Source: DATBLE01 sp046734335
GTDB lineage: Bacteria; Actinomycetota; Thermoleophilia; Gaiellales; Gaiellaceae
NCBI GenBank assembly: GCA_046734335.1
Contig: JBKPRA010000014.1
Span: forward strand, 17,773 to 81,772
Direction of reading: 5' to 3'
Length of the DNA stretch: 64,000 nucleotides
Below, piece by piece: positions 23,932-33,016 of the stretch; within the stretch, counting starts at the first letter, position 1; each line of letters begins with the position of its first letter. The translations under genes and the position numbers were made by a program. The notes below the pieces were generated by a model. That model was not told the origin of the DNA, did no database searches, and was given only the letters and a program-made list of their open reading frames with translations.

Positions 23932-25094
23932 AGGTAGCCGAGCGGATCCACGGCCTGGCCGTTGACGCGCACCTCGAAATGGAGGTGCGGCCCGGTCGAG
24001 TGGCCGGTCGAGCCGACGTAGCCGATGGTCTGGCCGCGGGCGACCTGCTGGCCGACCGTGACGGCGATCTGCGACTGGTGGCCGTACGCGGTCGCCAGGC
24101 CACCGCCGTGGTCGATCACGGTCAGGTTTCCGTACCCTCCGAGCCAGCCTGCGTAGATGACCGTGCCGGCGCCGGCCGCCGCGATCGGCGCGCCGTACGC
24201 GGCGCCCAGGTCGATCCCCTCGTGCATCCGTCCCCAGCGCCAGCCGAACGGGCTCGTGATCGGCGCGCTGACGGGCCAGCCCAGCTGGCCGGACCCCGTG
24301 CGCTGCACGGTCGAGTGGGACTGCGCCGCCTGGATCTTGGCCGCCAGTTCGGCGCTCACCTCCTGCAGCGAGTCGATCTCGCCGGCGTCGGCCTGCTCCT
24401 GTGCGCTCAGCGTTGCGAGGTCGGCCTTCTTCCTGCTCTGGGCGTCGACCAGTGCGCCCTTGCTGGCCAGCAGTTGGTCGCGCAGGACGCGCGCCTGATG
24501 GACGCGGACGGCGAAGATCTTCGCCTGGTGGAGCATGTCCTTGCGCGCGACTTTCGTGTGCGCGAGCGCCACCGCCACCTCGTCCCTCGACGAACGCACG
24601 GCATCGGCGATCTGCCGGTCGCGTGCAGCGACGAGCTTGATGTAGTCCAGGCCGTCGAGGAAGGCCGAGAAGCTGCTCGAGGAGAGCAGGACGGAGAGCT
24701 CGTCCGGCGCGTTCGACTCGTAGGCGGCGACCAGGCGATGGTTGAGTCGGCCGAGCGCGATCCGGTACTCGGCTCGCAGGAACGCCAGCCGGTCGCTCTG
24801 CACCTTGAAGAGGGCGTTCAGTCGGTTGAGCTTGACCTCGCGCAATTGCAGCTCGTGCTGGAGCGGTTCCAGGCGCGAGGAGACGTCGCCGACCTGCTGC
24901 TCCAGCCCGCGGATCCGACCGGAGACGTCGTCGATCTCCTGCCGGAGCGCCTCCTCCCTGTCCTGGGCCGCGGAAACCCGGCCCTGGAGAGCCGCGATCC
25001 TCGCGTCCACCGACTGCTTGCGGTCGACGATGTCGGCGCCGGCGGGCGCTGCGACGACGAGCAGGGCAACCAGGCCGAGGGCGAGGCGGCGCAT
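23928..25094 (-). CDS. M23 peptidase with coiled coil (EnvC/NlpD-like)
   Basis: 388 residues. Signal peptide (RRLALGLVALLVVAAPAGA), then a long coiled-coil region (about 22-250) with heptad-like repeats, then the LytM/M23 domain. Zinc ligands and catalytic residues are seen in GRMHEGIDLGAAYG and GPHLHFEVRVNG; the loop YGNLTVIDHGGGLATAYGH is also typical. The intact H-x-H suggests an active endopeptidase, not a degenerate activator. In other bacteria such proteins trim septal peptidoglycan. It is the terminal gene of its strand run. Confidence 0.92.
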   Translation of the reverse strand: MRRLALGLVALLVVAAPAGADIVDRKQSVDARIAALQGRVSAAQDREEALRQEIDDVSGRIRGLEQQVGDVSSRLEPLQHELQLREVKLNRLNALFKVQSDRLAFLRAEYRIALGRLNHRLVAAYESNAPDELSVLLSSSSFSAFLDGLDYIKLVAARDRQIADAVRSSRDEVAVALAHTKVARKDMLHQAKIFAVRVHQARVLRDQLLASKGALVDAQSRKKADLATLSAQEQADAGEIDSLQEVSAELAAKIQAAQSHSTVQRTGSGQLGWPVSAPITSPFGWRWGRMHEGIDLGAAYGAPIAAAGAGTVIYAGWLGGYGNLTVIDHGGGLATAYGHQSQIAVTVGQQVARGQTIGYVGSTGHSTGPHLHFEVRVNGQAVDPLGYL

Positions 25095-25137
25095 CCTGCT
25101 GGTTTCGGCGGCAGCGCGGCCGCCCCTGCCCGAAGGT

Positions 25138-25320
25138 CTACGCGCTCCGAGGCGGTTGCGGCTCGGGCACGATCACCGGCCCGGGCGGCTCGTGCGGAAC
25201 GGGTTCCGGCTCCGGGACGATCACCGGCCCGGGCGGGTCGGACGGAGCAGGCGACGGCTCGGGTACCGGCTCCGGTATGACGTCGTCACCCGGCGGCGGG
25301 TCAGTCTGCGACGTGGTCAT
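25138..25320 (-). CDS. Short Pro-rich protein with duplicated motif
   Basis: 60 residues. About a third are Pro; the unit PPGPVIVPEP occurs twice, and the start MTTSQTDPPPGDDVIPEPVP is similar. The ATG overlaps the end of the CcmI-like gene by 20 bp in another frame. There is no signal peptide, Cys or membrane segment. The clean internal duplication at protein level supports translation, but its short length makes it uncertain. Confidence 0.4.
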   Translation of the reverse strand: MTTSQTDPPPGDDVIPEPVPEPSPAPSDPPGPVIVPEPEPVPHEPPGPVIVPEPQPPRSA

Positions 25321-25609
25321 CAGCCGGCGGTCTTCCCCGATCGAGAGCTTTCAACGCCTCCGCCGCGTCGCGGCGCAGGTCCCCGACCAGGCTGCGGTAG
25401 TCGTCGTCGGAGATCTTCCCGGTCCGGTGGTCGAACTCGAGCTCCTTGAGGGCGGCCAGCGCGCGGTCGCGCTCCTCCTCCAGGGCGAGGCGCTCGGGTG
25501 GCGGTTCCGCCGGCACGGCGTCCGGCTCCCGGCCGAGGAAGGGACGCGCCACGAACCAGACGGCGGCGACCGCCAACAGGGCGCCGATCACGAGCGCGGC
25601 CGTCAGCAC
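25301..25609 (-). CDS. CcmI/CycH-like small membrane protein
   Basis: 102 residues. One N-terminal membrane helix (AALVIGALLAVAAVWFVARPFL) and a charged helical part (LEEERDRALAALKELEFDHRTGKISDDDYRSLVGDLRRDAAEALKAL) typical of the CcmI N-terminal module. The TPR part of proteobacterial CcmI is missing. It sits directly after ccmF, consistent with haem-lyase assembly during cytochrome c maturation. Confidence 0.8.
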   Translation of the reverse strand: MLTAALVIGALLAVAAVWFVARPFLGREPDAVPAEPPPERLALEEERDRALAALKELEFDHRTGKISDDDYRSLVGDLRRDAAEALKALDRGRPPADDHVAD

Positions 25610-27598
25610 TCAGGCTTCGGGCGCCAGCCGGCCGTAGCGGATCGCGAGGCGCCGCTCCTCGCGCGCGTCGGGCCAGAGCGTGATCACCGAGCCGAGCACG
25701 AAGACGAGCCCGGCGAGCCAGATCATGTTCACAAGCGGGTTGATGATCGCCTTGAAGTCGATTGTCCCGTTGCCGTTGACCTGCTCGGTGATCAGGAAGA
25801 GGTCCTCGCCCGTCAGCCAGTCGGAGCGGATCGCCACCTCGTTCGAGACCTGCTGCTCGACCGGATAGTCGTTCTTGCCCGGATGCATCACGGCGATCCG
25901 GTCGCCGCCGCGGTAGACGTCGATCGTCGCGCGCTCCTCGATCGCGTTGGCCGAGCGCGCGCTCGTCAGGCCGCGGTACACGAGCGTGTAGTCGCGCACC
26001 TTCAGCGATTGACCCGGACCGAGGCGGGCACTGCGGGACGTGTTGTATGCACTGGAGCCGGCAATGCCGATCGCCAGCAGCACGATGGCGGCGTGGACGA
26101 CGTAGCCGCCGTACCGACGGCGGTTGCGCGCGATCAACGACGTGAACGCGCGTGGTACCGAGTCGCCGGAGAGCGTTCTGCGAGCCGCCGTCCCGCGCGC
26201 GAACTCGAGTACGATCGTCGCAGCGACGAAAGCGGAGAAGGTGTAGGCGATCAGCCCCGGCAGCGACGAGCCGGCCCCCAGCACGATCAGGAGGATTCCG
26301 ACCGCGAGCGCGAAGGCGGTCGGCCCGAGGAACACCCGCTTCAGCGACGAGAGCGACGCGCGCCGCCAGGCGATCAGCGGCCCGATGCCCATCAACAGGA
26401 GCAGCGGCAGCCCGAAGCTCCGGAAGAAGAAGTTGTAGTAGGGACGGCCGACGGTCACCGCCTCGCCCCGGACTGCCTCGGACAGGATGGGGAACGTCAC
26501 TCCCCAGAGGATCGTCAGGCAGAGAGCGACGAGCAGCAGGTTGTTGTAAAGGAACGTCGCCTCGCGGGACACCAGCGACTCGAGCTTCGTGTTCGCGCGC
26601 AGCAGCGGCAGCCGGTAGAACAGCAGCGCGAGCGACGCCGCCACGACGAAGCAGATGAAGCCGAGGAACCAGGGGCCGATCGAGCTCTCCGTGAACGAGT
26701 GGATCGAGTTCAGCACGCCCGAACGGGTCAGGAACGTCCCGAACAGCGAGAGCGAGAACGCGAGCATGACCAGCAGCATGTTCCAGACCTTCAACATCCC
26801 CTTCTTCTCCTGCACCATCACCGAGTGCAGGAAGGCGGTCGCCGCCAGCCAGGGCATCAGCGCCGCGTTCTCGACAGGGTCCCAGGCGTAGTAGCCGCCC
26901 CACCCCACCTCCTCGTACGCCCACTTGGCGCCGAGCAGCTGGCCGATGCCCAGGAACATCCAGGCGGCCAGCGTCCAGCGGCGGGTGGCGACGATCCAAC
27001 GTTCGTCGGTCCGCCCCGAGAGCAGCGCGCCCACAGCGAACGCGAATGGCACGGTCAGCCCGACATAGCCGAGGTACAGCAGTGGCGGATGGATCTGGAA
27101 GTACGGGCTCTGGAGGCTCGAGTTCAACCCGGCACCGTCCACGTTCGCGAGCTGGGTGTGGAAGGGGCTGGCGACGAAGACGACGAGCATCGAGAAGAAC
27201 GCCGCGACGACGCCCAACACGGGGACGACCCAGACGACCAGCTCGCGCCCGGCCTTCCGGTCGAGCAGGACAGCGGCCGTGCTGTAGCCGGTGAGCACGA
27301 GCAGCCAGAGCAACAGCGAGCCCTCCTGACCGCCGTAGAACGACGCCAGCTTGTAAGGCTCCGGCAGCTCGCGGCTCGTGTGCTGGGCGACGTACGTGAA
27401 CGAAAAGTCGCTGCGCGCGAGCGCGACCAGCAGGACGCCCGACGCGACGATCGTGCAGGCGAACGCGGCCACGAGCGCGTTCTGCGCCGAGCGCGACAGC
27501 CTCCGCCGTCGTGTGTGCGCCCCCCAGAAGCCGGCGACCACAGCGTAGAGGGCGAGCCCGAAGCAGACGACGAGCGCTGCCCTACCGAGCTCTGGCAT
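25610..27598 (-). CDS. ccmF: Cytochrome c haem lyase CcmF
   Basis: 662 residues with about 15 hydrophobic segments. The haem-handling tryptophan-rich loop reads YEEVGWGGYYAWDPVENAAL, where the usual second Trp of WGGYWAWDP is Tyr. Other family marks are FYGGQEGSLLLW, IHPPLLYLGYVG, MLKVWNMLLV and GTFLTRSGVLNSIHSF. CcmF transfers haem from CcmE to apocytochrome c outside the membrane. It lies 3 bp after ccmE and 1 bp before the ccmI-like gene. CcmA-D and CcmG/H are not in the window. Confidence 0.95.
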   Translation of the reverse strand: MPELGRAALVVCFGLALYAVVAGFWGAHTRRRRLSRSAQNALVAAFACTIVASGVLLVALARSDFSFTYVAQHTSRELPEPYKLASFYGGQEGSLLLWLLVLTGYSTAAVLLDRKAGRELVVWVVPVLGVVAAFFSMLVVFVASPFHTQLANVDGAGLNSSLQSPYFQIHPPLLYLGYVGLTVPFAFAVGALLSGRTDERWIVATRRWTLAAWMFLGIGQLLGAKWAYEEVGWGGYYAWDPVENAALMPWLAATAFLHSVMVQEKKGMLKVWNMLLVMLAFSLSLFGTFLTRSGVLNSIHSFTESSIGPWFLGFICFVVAASLALLFYRLPLLRANTKLESLVSREATFLYNNLLLVALCLTILWGVTFPILSEAVRGEAVTVGRPYYNFFFRSFGLPLLLLMGIGPLIAWRRASLSSLKRVFLGPTAFALAVGILLIVLGAGSSLPGLIAYTFSAFVAATIVLEFARGTAARRTLSGDSVPRAFTSLIARNRRRYGGYVVHAAIVLLAIGIAGSSAYNTSRSARLGPGQSLKVRDYTLVYRGLTSARSANAIEERATIDVYRGGDRIAVMHPGKNDYPVEQQVSNEVAIRSDWLTGEDLFLITEQVNGNGTIDFKAIINPLVNMIWLAGLVFVLGSVITLWPDAREERRLAIRYGRLAPEA

Positions 27599-27601
27599 GG
27601 G

Positions 27602-28000
27602 CTAGGAGGAGGTCTGCTTGGGGGTGTACTTCGAGGGGCACTTCGTGATCAGCGTGCCCGGAATCGCGGTGAAGACCCCGTTCGCGTACCGGCCGTCGAC
27701 GACGATGTCACCGCCTGCCTTGAAGGCGTCAGGGACCGTGCCCTTGTAGACGACCGGCACGGTGGCCGTGCCTTTGACGTCACGAAGCCGGAAGCGAAGG
27801 CCGGCACCGTGCGCGTCCCCGGTGACCGGTTTCAGCACGCGCCCCGACACCGAGACCTTGCCAGTGTGCCCGGCGAGCGAGCTCGGCCGGAGGGCCGGCG
27901 TGCTCCCACCGGCGATCGACGAGTAGAGCAGGAACACCGCGAGCACGGCCGCGACCGAGAGCGCGATGACGAGGCGGGCCGGGCTGCGTCTGCGGGCCAC
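27602..28000 (-). CDS. ccmE: Haem chaperone CcmE, Cys (CxxxY) variant
   Basis: 132 residues from a GTG. An N-terminal membrane anchor (LVIALSVAAVLAVFLLYSSIAG) leads to an OB-fold (VSVSGRVLKPVTG, GLRFRLRDVKGTATVPVVYKG, IVVDGRYANGVFTA). The haem-binding site is TKCPSKY, i.e. CxxxY, instead of the HxxxY of the classical protein. This variant is known from archaea, some deltaproteobacteria and actinobacteria. It receives haem and passes it to CcmF, which is encoded next. Confidence 0.92.
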   Translation of the reverse strand: MARRRSPARLVIALSVAAVLAVFLLYSSIAGGSTPALRPSSLAGHTGKVSVSGRVLKPVTGDAHGAGLRFRLRDVKGTATVPVVYKGTVPDAFKAGGDIVVDGRYANGVFTAIPGTLITKCPSKYTPKQTSS

Positions 28001-28037
28001 GGCCGGATTCTACCCCGCCCGCGGTGCGGAACCTCCG

Positions 28038-28508
28038 CTAGAAGACCACCACGACGAACTGGTGCTCGGGCCCGAGCTGGAACGAGGTGCTGCCCACCGG
28101 GTGGATCGGGGTGATCCTGTAGGAACCGTCGGGGAGCGCGGTCACGGTCATCGTCTGCGGATTCACGCCGACGCCCGAGACGAGGGCACTGCGGCCGGCG
28201 ATACCGTTGAACTTGATCTGGAACGCGTCCTGCGCACGTCGCACCTGGACCGCGGCTCCGGCGCAATCGAAACGGGCGCTGAACAGCCTCGGGTTGCTCG
28301 AGTAGGTCTCGGACATGTTCTGGATTCCCACCGCCGGGTCGCCGGTGACGTAGGCGAAGCCCTTGACCGCCCCGTTGACGCACCGCTGCTGGGCGATGCC
28401 GATCCGTTGGCCGACGGCGAAGGCGGAGCCGCCGACGGCGAAAAACAGCGCGACTGCGCTGATCACGAGCGCCGGTGACGGCCGGCGAAGGCGTAGCCGT
28501 ACGTTCAC
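28038..28508 (-). CDS. Exported protein with Thermoleophilia-type leader, function unknown
   Basis: 156 residues from the GTG at 28508, chosen because GGAGG stands 6 bases upstream. The leader LRRPSPALVISAVALFFAVG followed by GSAFAV is a very frequent export signal in Solirubrobacterales-type genomes. The mature part has two Cys (QRCVNG, DFCAGA reading as RFDCAGA) that could form a disulfide, and ends in FQLGPEHQFVVVVF. No enzymatic motif is seen. The gene stands alone 37 bp upstream of ccmE on the same strand. Confidence 0.75.
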   Translation of the reverse strand: MNVRLRLRRPSPALVISAVALFFAVGGSAFAVGQRIGIAQQRCVNGAVKGFAYVTGDPAVGIQNMSETYSSNPRLFSARFDCAGAAVQVRRAQDAFQIKFNGIAGRSALVSGVGVNPQTMTVTALPDGSYRITPIHPVGSTSFQLGPEHQFVVVVF

Positions 28509-28654
28509 GTCGTTCCTCCGTTCGACGGATCGACCACGAATCATGCGTCACGGCGGCGCAAGGATCGATCCCCGTTCCGGGGGGTTTTTCGCGCAAGCCA
28601 CTCAGGAGCCGCCTTCCTCCAGCGGGCCAGGCTGAGCCTGACCCTTCCAGGGCT

Positions 28655-28927
28655 CTAGGGTTCGACCGGTTGGTTCTGGGACTGAGCTGCCGACAGGGCC
28701 TGCTGGGATCGCCGTTCGGGCACGCGGTAGCCGTGCTCGACACAGAGCTGGCCGTGCGCGTCCTCCGTGAGCGCATCGCAGTACCCCTTGCCGTACGCGG
28801 CCCGGATGAAGGCGCCGACGACTTCGAGGCTCCACTCGGAGATGTCGCTCGCCTCGCGCCAGAGGTCGGCAAGGCGGACGTCGATATCGAGCTCGAGCAG
28901 ATCGATCCGTGAAGGTCTGCGTGGCAT
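28655..28927 (-). CDS. Conserved hypothetical protein
   Basis: 90 residues from the ATG at 28927 (MPRRPSRIDLLELDIDVRLA). The centre is helical: LADLWREASDISEWSLEVVG, then AFIRAAYGKGYCDALTED. Two Cys (YCDAL, LCVEHG) occur. It is divergent from the endonuclease IV-like gene with a gap of about 40 bp. I recognise no family; the compact helical form would fit a small regulatory or adaptor protein. Confidence 0.6.
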   Translation of the reverse strand: MPRRPSRIDLLELDIDVRLADLWREASDISEWSLEVVGAFIRAAYGKGYCDALTEDAHGQLCVEHGYRVPERRSQQALSAAQSQNQPVEP

Positions 28928-28965
28928 GAAGATCACCATACGGAGACGTCCGGACGACATCGGCT

Positions 28966-29808
28966 ATGGTCGCCGCGATGAGTGAAATTCGGGTCGGGCC
29001 GGCTCGTGTTCCCTCCAGGGAGAGCCCGGAGGCCGCCGTCGGGCTACTGCAGGAGCGCGGCTACCGCGCCTGCGAGATCGACTTCGAGGGCGGCTTCTGG
29101 ATGGACTACCCGTGGGCAGAATGCTTCGGCCGGATCGCCCGTGAGGCCGGCATCGTTCTTTCCGTCCACGCGCCGCTGGCCGGCTTTCTCGGCCAGGTCG
29201 AGCGCGACAAGAAACACCGCATGGCGATCGGCATGCTCGACCACTCCGCCGGCGTCGCCGTCGCGAGCGGCGCCGAGCTGGTCGTGCTGCATCCGGGCTT
29301 CCTGCTCGGCCGGACCCGTGAGCGTGCCCTCGCTGACGTCGTGGAACAGCTGGCCGAACTCCGAGAGCGTCTCGTCGACAAGGGCCGGGATGTGCCGTTC
29401 GGCGTCGAGGTGATGGGACGTGTGAACGAGCTCGGTACTGCGGAGGACGTCTTCGCGATCGCCGCCCAGCTCGACTGGGTGCGGCCGGTGATCGACTTCG
29501 CGCACCTGCACGCGGTCACTGACGGCGCCTTCACCGAGACGGAGACGTTCGCCGGCGTGCTCGAAGCCGCAGACGCGATCCTCGAGCCGGGAGCCCCGTT
29601 CCACGTCCACTTCAGCGACATCCAGTACGCGAACCGCAACGAGACCAAGCACCTCCCGTACGGCGAGGGCACCCTACGCGCGGAGCCGCTGGCCGAAGCG
29701 CTGAGCCGGTTCGAGCGCCCCTCAACGGTCATCTCGGAGTCGCCGGACGAACCCTCGTCGCAGGCAATTCGCGCCATCCTCGAAGCGGCACCTGCGCGTA
29801 GCCGCTAG
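28966..29808 (+). CDS. Endonuclease IV-family TIM-barrel protein (AP endonuclease/sugar isomerase type)
   Basis: 280 residues (ATG at 28978, MSEIRVG, is an alternative start). Metal-site candidates follow the AP-endonuclease-2 order: LSVHAPL, VVLHPGFLL, FGVEVMGR, VIDFAHLHAV, FHVHFSD and ISESPD. The sequence NRNETKHLPYGEGTL before the end resembles endonuclease IV, where the final His/Glu bind zinc. It could repair abasic sites or isomerise a sugar; I favour the nuclease IV side. It ends in a hairpin and converges on the cyclase gene. Confidence 0.8.
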   Translation: MVAAMSEIRVGPARVPSRESPEAAVGLLQERGYRACEIDFEGGFWMDYPWAECFGRIAREAGIVLSVHAPLAGFLGQVERDKKHRMAIGMLDHSAGVAVASGAELVVLHPGFLLGRTRERALADVVEQLAELRERLVDKGRDVPFGVEVMGRVNELGTAEDVFAIAAQLDWVRPVIDFAHLHAVTDGAFTETETFAGVLEAADAILEPGAPFHVHFSDIQYANRNETKHLPYGEGTLRAEPLAEALSRFERPSTVISESPDEPSSQAIRAILEAAPARSR

Positions 29809-29834
29809 ACGATCGTCCACGTCCTCGGGCGGAG

Positions 29835-29850
29835 CCGGGCTTTGCCCGAG
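29835..29850 (+). terminator. Hairpin CGGGC-TTT-GCCCG after the endonuclease IV-like gene
   Basis: A short perfect stem within a longer self-complementary stretch (CTCGGGC at 29824 with GCCCGAG at 29844). It lies about 30 bases behind the stop. Confidence 0.45.
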
Positions 29851-29892
29851 CGCAGCCCGGGAACGAGATGTCAGTGACTGCGAAGGGGGAAG

Positions 29893-29945
29893 GGGGCCCA
29901 CGGGGGAAACCGGCCGTTTCCCCGTGAAGCAGCGGAGCGAGCGTC
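29893..29945 (-). repeat. Dispersed stop-proximal hairpin element, copy E
   Basis: On the minus strand it follows the cyclase-gene stop: GACGCTCGCTCCGCTGCTTC, then the hairpin at 29899-29926 (CACGGGGAAAC ... GTTTCCCCCGTG) and GGGCCCCC. Apart from a few base changes this is the same as copy B at 14.5 kb. Confidence 0.8.
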
Positions 29946-32903
29946 CTAGGCGATTCGCTCGATTCTCGAGCCGAACGCAGCCGATACAGCCGTGGTCGGC
30001 GAGAGCTCGGCCAGGCGCGCGCGGTAGGCGGCCGCTTCCTCGTCGCGACCGCGCTCCCGAAGGAACTCCTCGAGCCGCGACATCACCCACGTTTCGATCC
30101 CGCAGAAGCCGGTCTCCTCCACCATGGCCAGCGCCTCTCGGAGCAGCGCCTCGGCGTCGACATCTCGACCTTGCGCGGCCCGCACGAGCCCGAGCGTCAT
30201 CGTCGTCGTCGCTCGGGAGCTGACGTCGTGCTCGCCTACCGTGTCCACCGCTTCGAGCGCGATCCGCTCGGCCTCGTCGAGATGGTTACGGCGGATGAGC
30301 ACCTCGGCGAGCTGCCGCTGGCTCTCGCATAGCGCACCGCGATCCTCCAGCGGCTTGAGCAATCTGATCGCCTCACGCAGCAGGCGCTCTGCCTTCGCAT
30401 AGTCCTCCTGCTGCTCGGCTGCGCGGGCGAGCTCGTTCAGCGTCCGCCCGAGCATCCAGTTGCCGCCGACCTCGGAGAAGAGCGCCCTTGCCTCCTCGAG
30501 CAGCCGCTCCCCTTCGACTGATTCGCCGCGATCGAGCTTGACCAGGCCAAGGGAATGCAGGGCCTCTGCACGGGCGACGATGCTCCCGCTCTCACCGGCG
30601 AGCTCGAGCCCTCGCGTGAGCAGCTCCTCGGCCTCGTCGAGGCGCTGCTGGTGGCGGTACGCCTGGGCCAGGTCATTGAGCGCGTGTGCCTCGAGGTCCT
30701 TGCGGTCGTGCTGATGGGCGAGTTCCAGCGCCTCCTCGGCAACGCGCTCCTGGGTGGCGAAGTCGCCCACCCACCAGGCGATGCGCGCCCGTACGCCGAG
30801 AGCCGTGAAACGCCCGTCCGCCGGCAGCGCATCCAGCGCCGCATCGATCAGCTCGGTCGCCTTCGGCAGATTCGCCTCGCGGAGCAGGGCGACCTCGGCG
30901 AGGGCGGTCAGGGCCCGGCCCTCGATCTGCCTGTCGCCAACCGAGCGCGACTCGTCGAGCACGCGGTGCATCTCCACCGACACCGCCGGAAGGTCGCTGA
31001 GCCGCCACGCGGCGCGGGCCGCGTGGTACCGGCGCTCGAGAGTCGCCTCGAGCTCGACCGAACGAAGCAGCAGCTTGCGGGCGGAGCGGTTCGACTCGCG
31101 GGCGAGCGCCCGGCGGCCCGCCGCCTCGAGCGCGGCCGCGGCCTCCGTGGCGAGCTCGGCCGGCGCGGCGCCGTCGAGCTCTGCCAGCAGCTGCGTCGCA
31201 TGGTCGAGATGGTAGGCGCGGATCTCGAGCAGCTCCTCCCCCGCCCGCTCGTGCAGCCACTCGGCGAACCGGCGGTGCAGCTGGGCGCGCTCGGCCTTGG
31301 TCAGCCCGCCATACGCCACTTCGCGGATGAGCATGTGCTTGAAGCGATAGGCCTTCTCCCCGATGATCGTCGAGCGTGGCTCGGCTAGGACGAAGTCGCG
31401 CAGGAGCAGGTCGTCCAGAAGCCCGTCGACTTCGAGGTCGGGCGCGACGTACGCGATCGCGCCGTGCCAGAAGATCCGGCCGATCACGGAGGCGCGGTGC
31501 AACAGCGCCTTCTCGGCGGCCGGAAGCTGGTCGATGCGAGCGGCGATCAGCGCCTGAAGCGTGTCGGGGATTCGGGACGGAAGATACGAGTCGCCCCGCT
31601 CCGCCAGCATCCGCATCGTCTCCTCGACGAACAGCGGGTTCCCCTCGGTCTTCTCGCGGAGCTCGCGCCGCGCCTCGGTGGTCAGCTTCGTGTCGGCAGA
31701 AAGCAGGTCGATCAGCTCCTCGGCCTCGCTCTCGCGCAGCGGCTCGAGCTCGATCGCGGCGGCGCGCATCCGGCCGCCGCCCCACGACGGGCGGACGTCC
31801 AGCAGCTCGGGACGCGCCAGGCAGACGAGCAGTAGCGGTGACTCCCGCACCCAGGTGGCGAGATGCTCGATCAGCTCGAAGAGCGGCTCCTCAGCCCAGT
31901 GGATGTCCTCGAAGACGAGCACGAGCGGCTGGACGTCGGCCAGCTGGTCTGCCCATTCCCGCGACGCCCACGCAATCTCCTGGCCGCTGCGCTCGCTCTC
32001 CACCGCCTCCAGGACGCCGGCGGCGAGCCCGAGCAGGTCGGCGACCGCTTCGTCCTCGCAGGATTTCCGCAGCTTTTCCATCGCCTCCTTGACCGGGTCG
32101 TCGTCGGAGATCCCCGCCGCCGACTTGACCATCTCGGCAAGAGGCCAGTAGGTGATTCCCTCCCCGTACGGCAGGCAGCGCCCGCCGAGCACGGTCGCGC
32201 CCTCGAGCGAGCTGACGAACTCGCGGGCCAGGCGGCTCTTCCCCACGCCCGGCTCGCCGTAGATGGTGACGAGGTGGGCGCGGTGGTCGCGGACGGCCCG
32301 GTCGAAGGTGTTGTCGAGCAGCTCGAGCTCGGCGGAGCGGCCGATCAGCGGCGCCACCATCGCCGAGAGCAGCGGCTGCGCACGGTCTGCAGCGCAGACG
32401 ACGCGCCAGGCGTCGATCGGCTCGGCCCTGCCCCTGACCTCGATCTGCCCCACGTGCTCGGCCTCGATCGGGCCCGAGGCGAGGCTACGCGCTCCGGGAC
32501 CGATCAGGATCTCGCCCGGGCCTGCGGCCTGCTGGAGCCGGGCGGCGAGGTTGACCGCCTCCCCGGTCGCGAACGTCGACTCTGTGGTGTCGACGACGAC
32601 CTCGCCGGCCTCGATGCCGACCCGTGCCTGCAGCTCGAGCTCGCCGACCGCCTTCAGAATGCCGAGGCCTGCGCGAATCGCGCGTTCCGCGTCGTCCTCG
32701 TGCGCCTGGGCCACGCCGAACGCGGCGAGGACGGCGTCGCCGGCGAACTTCTCCACGATCCCACCGTGGGTGGTCACGCAGTGCGTGACGTCGTCGAAGA
32801 ACCGCGTCACACGGCGGCGGACGACCTCGGGGTCGGCAGCGCTGATCAGCTCGGTCGAGCCGACCAGGTCCACGAACAGCACGGTTGCGAGCTTTCGCTC
32901 CAT
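29946..32903 (-). CDS. Class III adenylate/guanylate cyclase - AAA ATPase - TPR regulator
   Basis: 985 residues. The cyclase domain (1-168) keeps both metal Asp (Asp12 in FVDLVGST, Asp56 in EKFAGDAV), Lys52 and the NLAARLQ transition-state Asn/Arg, so it is probably active. An AAA-type ATPase follows with Walker A GEPGVGKSR at 216-224 and a Walker B LVLVFEDIHW. From about 600 to the end are TPR-like helical pairs (GRALTALAEVALLREANL, EALHSLGLVKLDRGESVEGE). Such proteins are abundant in actinobacteria and are thought to couple ligand or protein binding to cyclic-nucleotide output. No known target gene is adjacent. Confidence 0.92.
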   Translation of the reverse strand: MERKLATVLFVDLVGSTELISAADPEVVRRRVTRFFDDVTHCVTTHGGIVEKFAGDAVLAAFGVAQAHEDDAERAIRAGLGILKAVGELELQARVGIEAGEVVVDTTESTFATGEAVNLAARLQQAAGPGEILIGPGARSLASGPIEAEHVGQIEVRGRAEPIDAWRVVCAADRAQPLLSAMVAPLIGRSAELELLDNTFDRAVRDHRAHLVTIYGEPGVGKSRLAREFVSSLEGATVLGGRCLPYGEGITYWPLAEMVKSAAGISDDDPVKEAMEKLRKSCEDEAVADLLGLAAGVLEAVESERSGQEIAWASREWADQLADVQPLVLVFEDIHWAEEPLFELIEHLATWVRESPLLLVCLARPELLDVRPSWGGGRMRAAAIELEPLRESEAEELIDLLSADTKLTTEARRELREKTEGNPLFVEETMRMLAERGDSYLPSRIPDTLQALIAARIDQLPAAEKALLHRASVIGRIFWHGAIAYVAPDLEVDGLLDDLLLRDFVLAEPRSTIIGEKAYRFKHMLIREVAYGGLTKAERAQLHRRFAEWLHERAGEELLEIRAYHLDHATQLLAELDGAAPAELATEAAAALEAAGRRALARESNRSARKLLLRSVELEATLERRYHAARAAWRLSDLPAVSVEMHRVLDESRSVGDRQIEGRALTALAEVALLREANLPKATELIDAALDALPADGRFTALGVRARIAWWVGDFATQERVAEEALELAHQHDRKDLEAHALNDLAQAYRHQQRLDEAEELLTRGLELAGESGSIVARAEALHSLGLVKLDRGESVEGERLLEEARALFSEVGGNWMLGRTLNELARAAEQQEDYAKAERLLREAIRLLKPLEDRGALCESQRQLAEVLIRRNHLDEAERIALEAVDTVGEHDVSSRATTTMTLGLVRAAQGRDVDAEALLREALAMVEETGFCGIETWVMSRLEEFLRERGRDEEAAAYRARLAELSPTTAVSAAFGSRIERIA

Positions 32904-33016
32904 ACCTGAATTGTAAGAACGAACGTACCCCCGGATAGCATCCCGACGGCACCCGCTCCGGCGCCGGCAAAGCCGACGCCTCCGCTCTTTGGTCGCCTCC
33001 GTCTAGCCTACGGCTC

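Noticed and set aside
25277..28114. A 945-codon open frame on the plus strand
   Set aside because: It lies opposite ccmI, ccmF and ccmE, has an Arg/Gly/Glu-rich composition typical of antisense frames in GC-rich DNA, and shows no domain.
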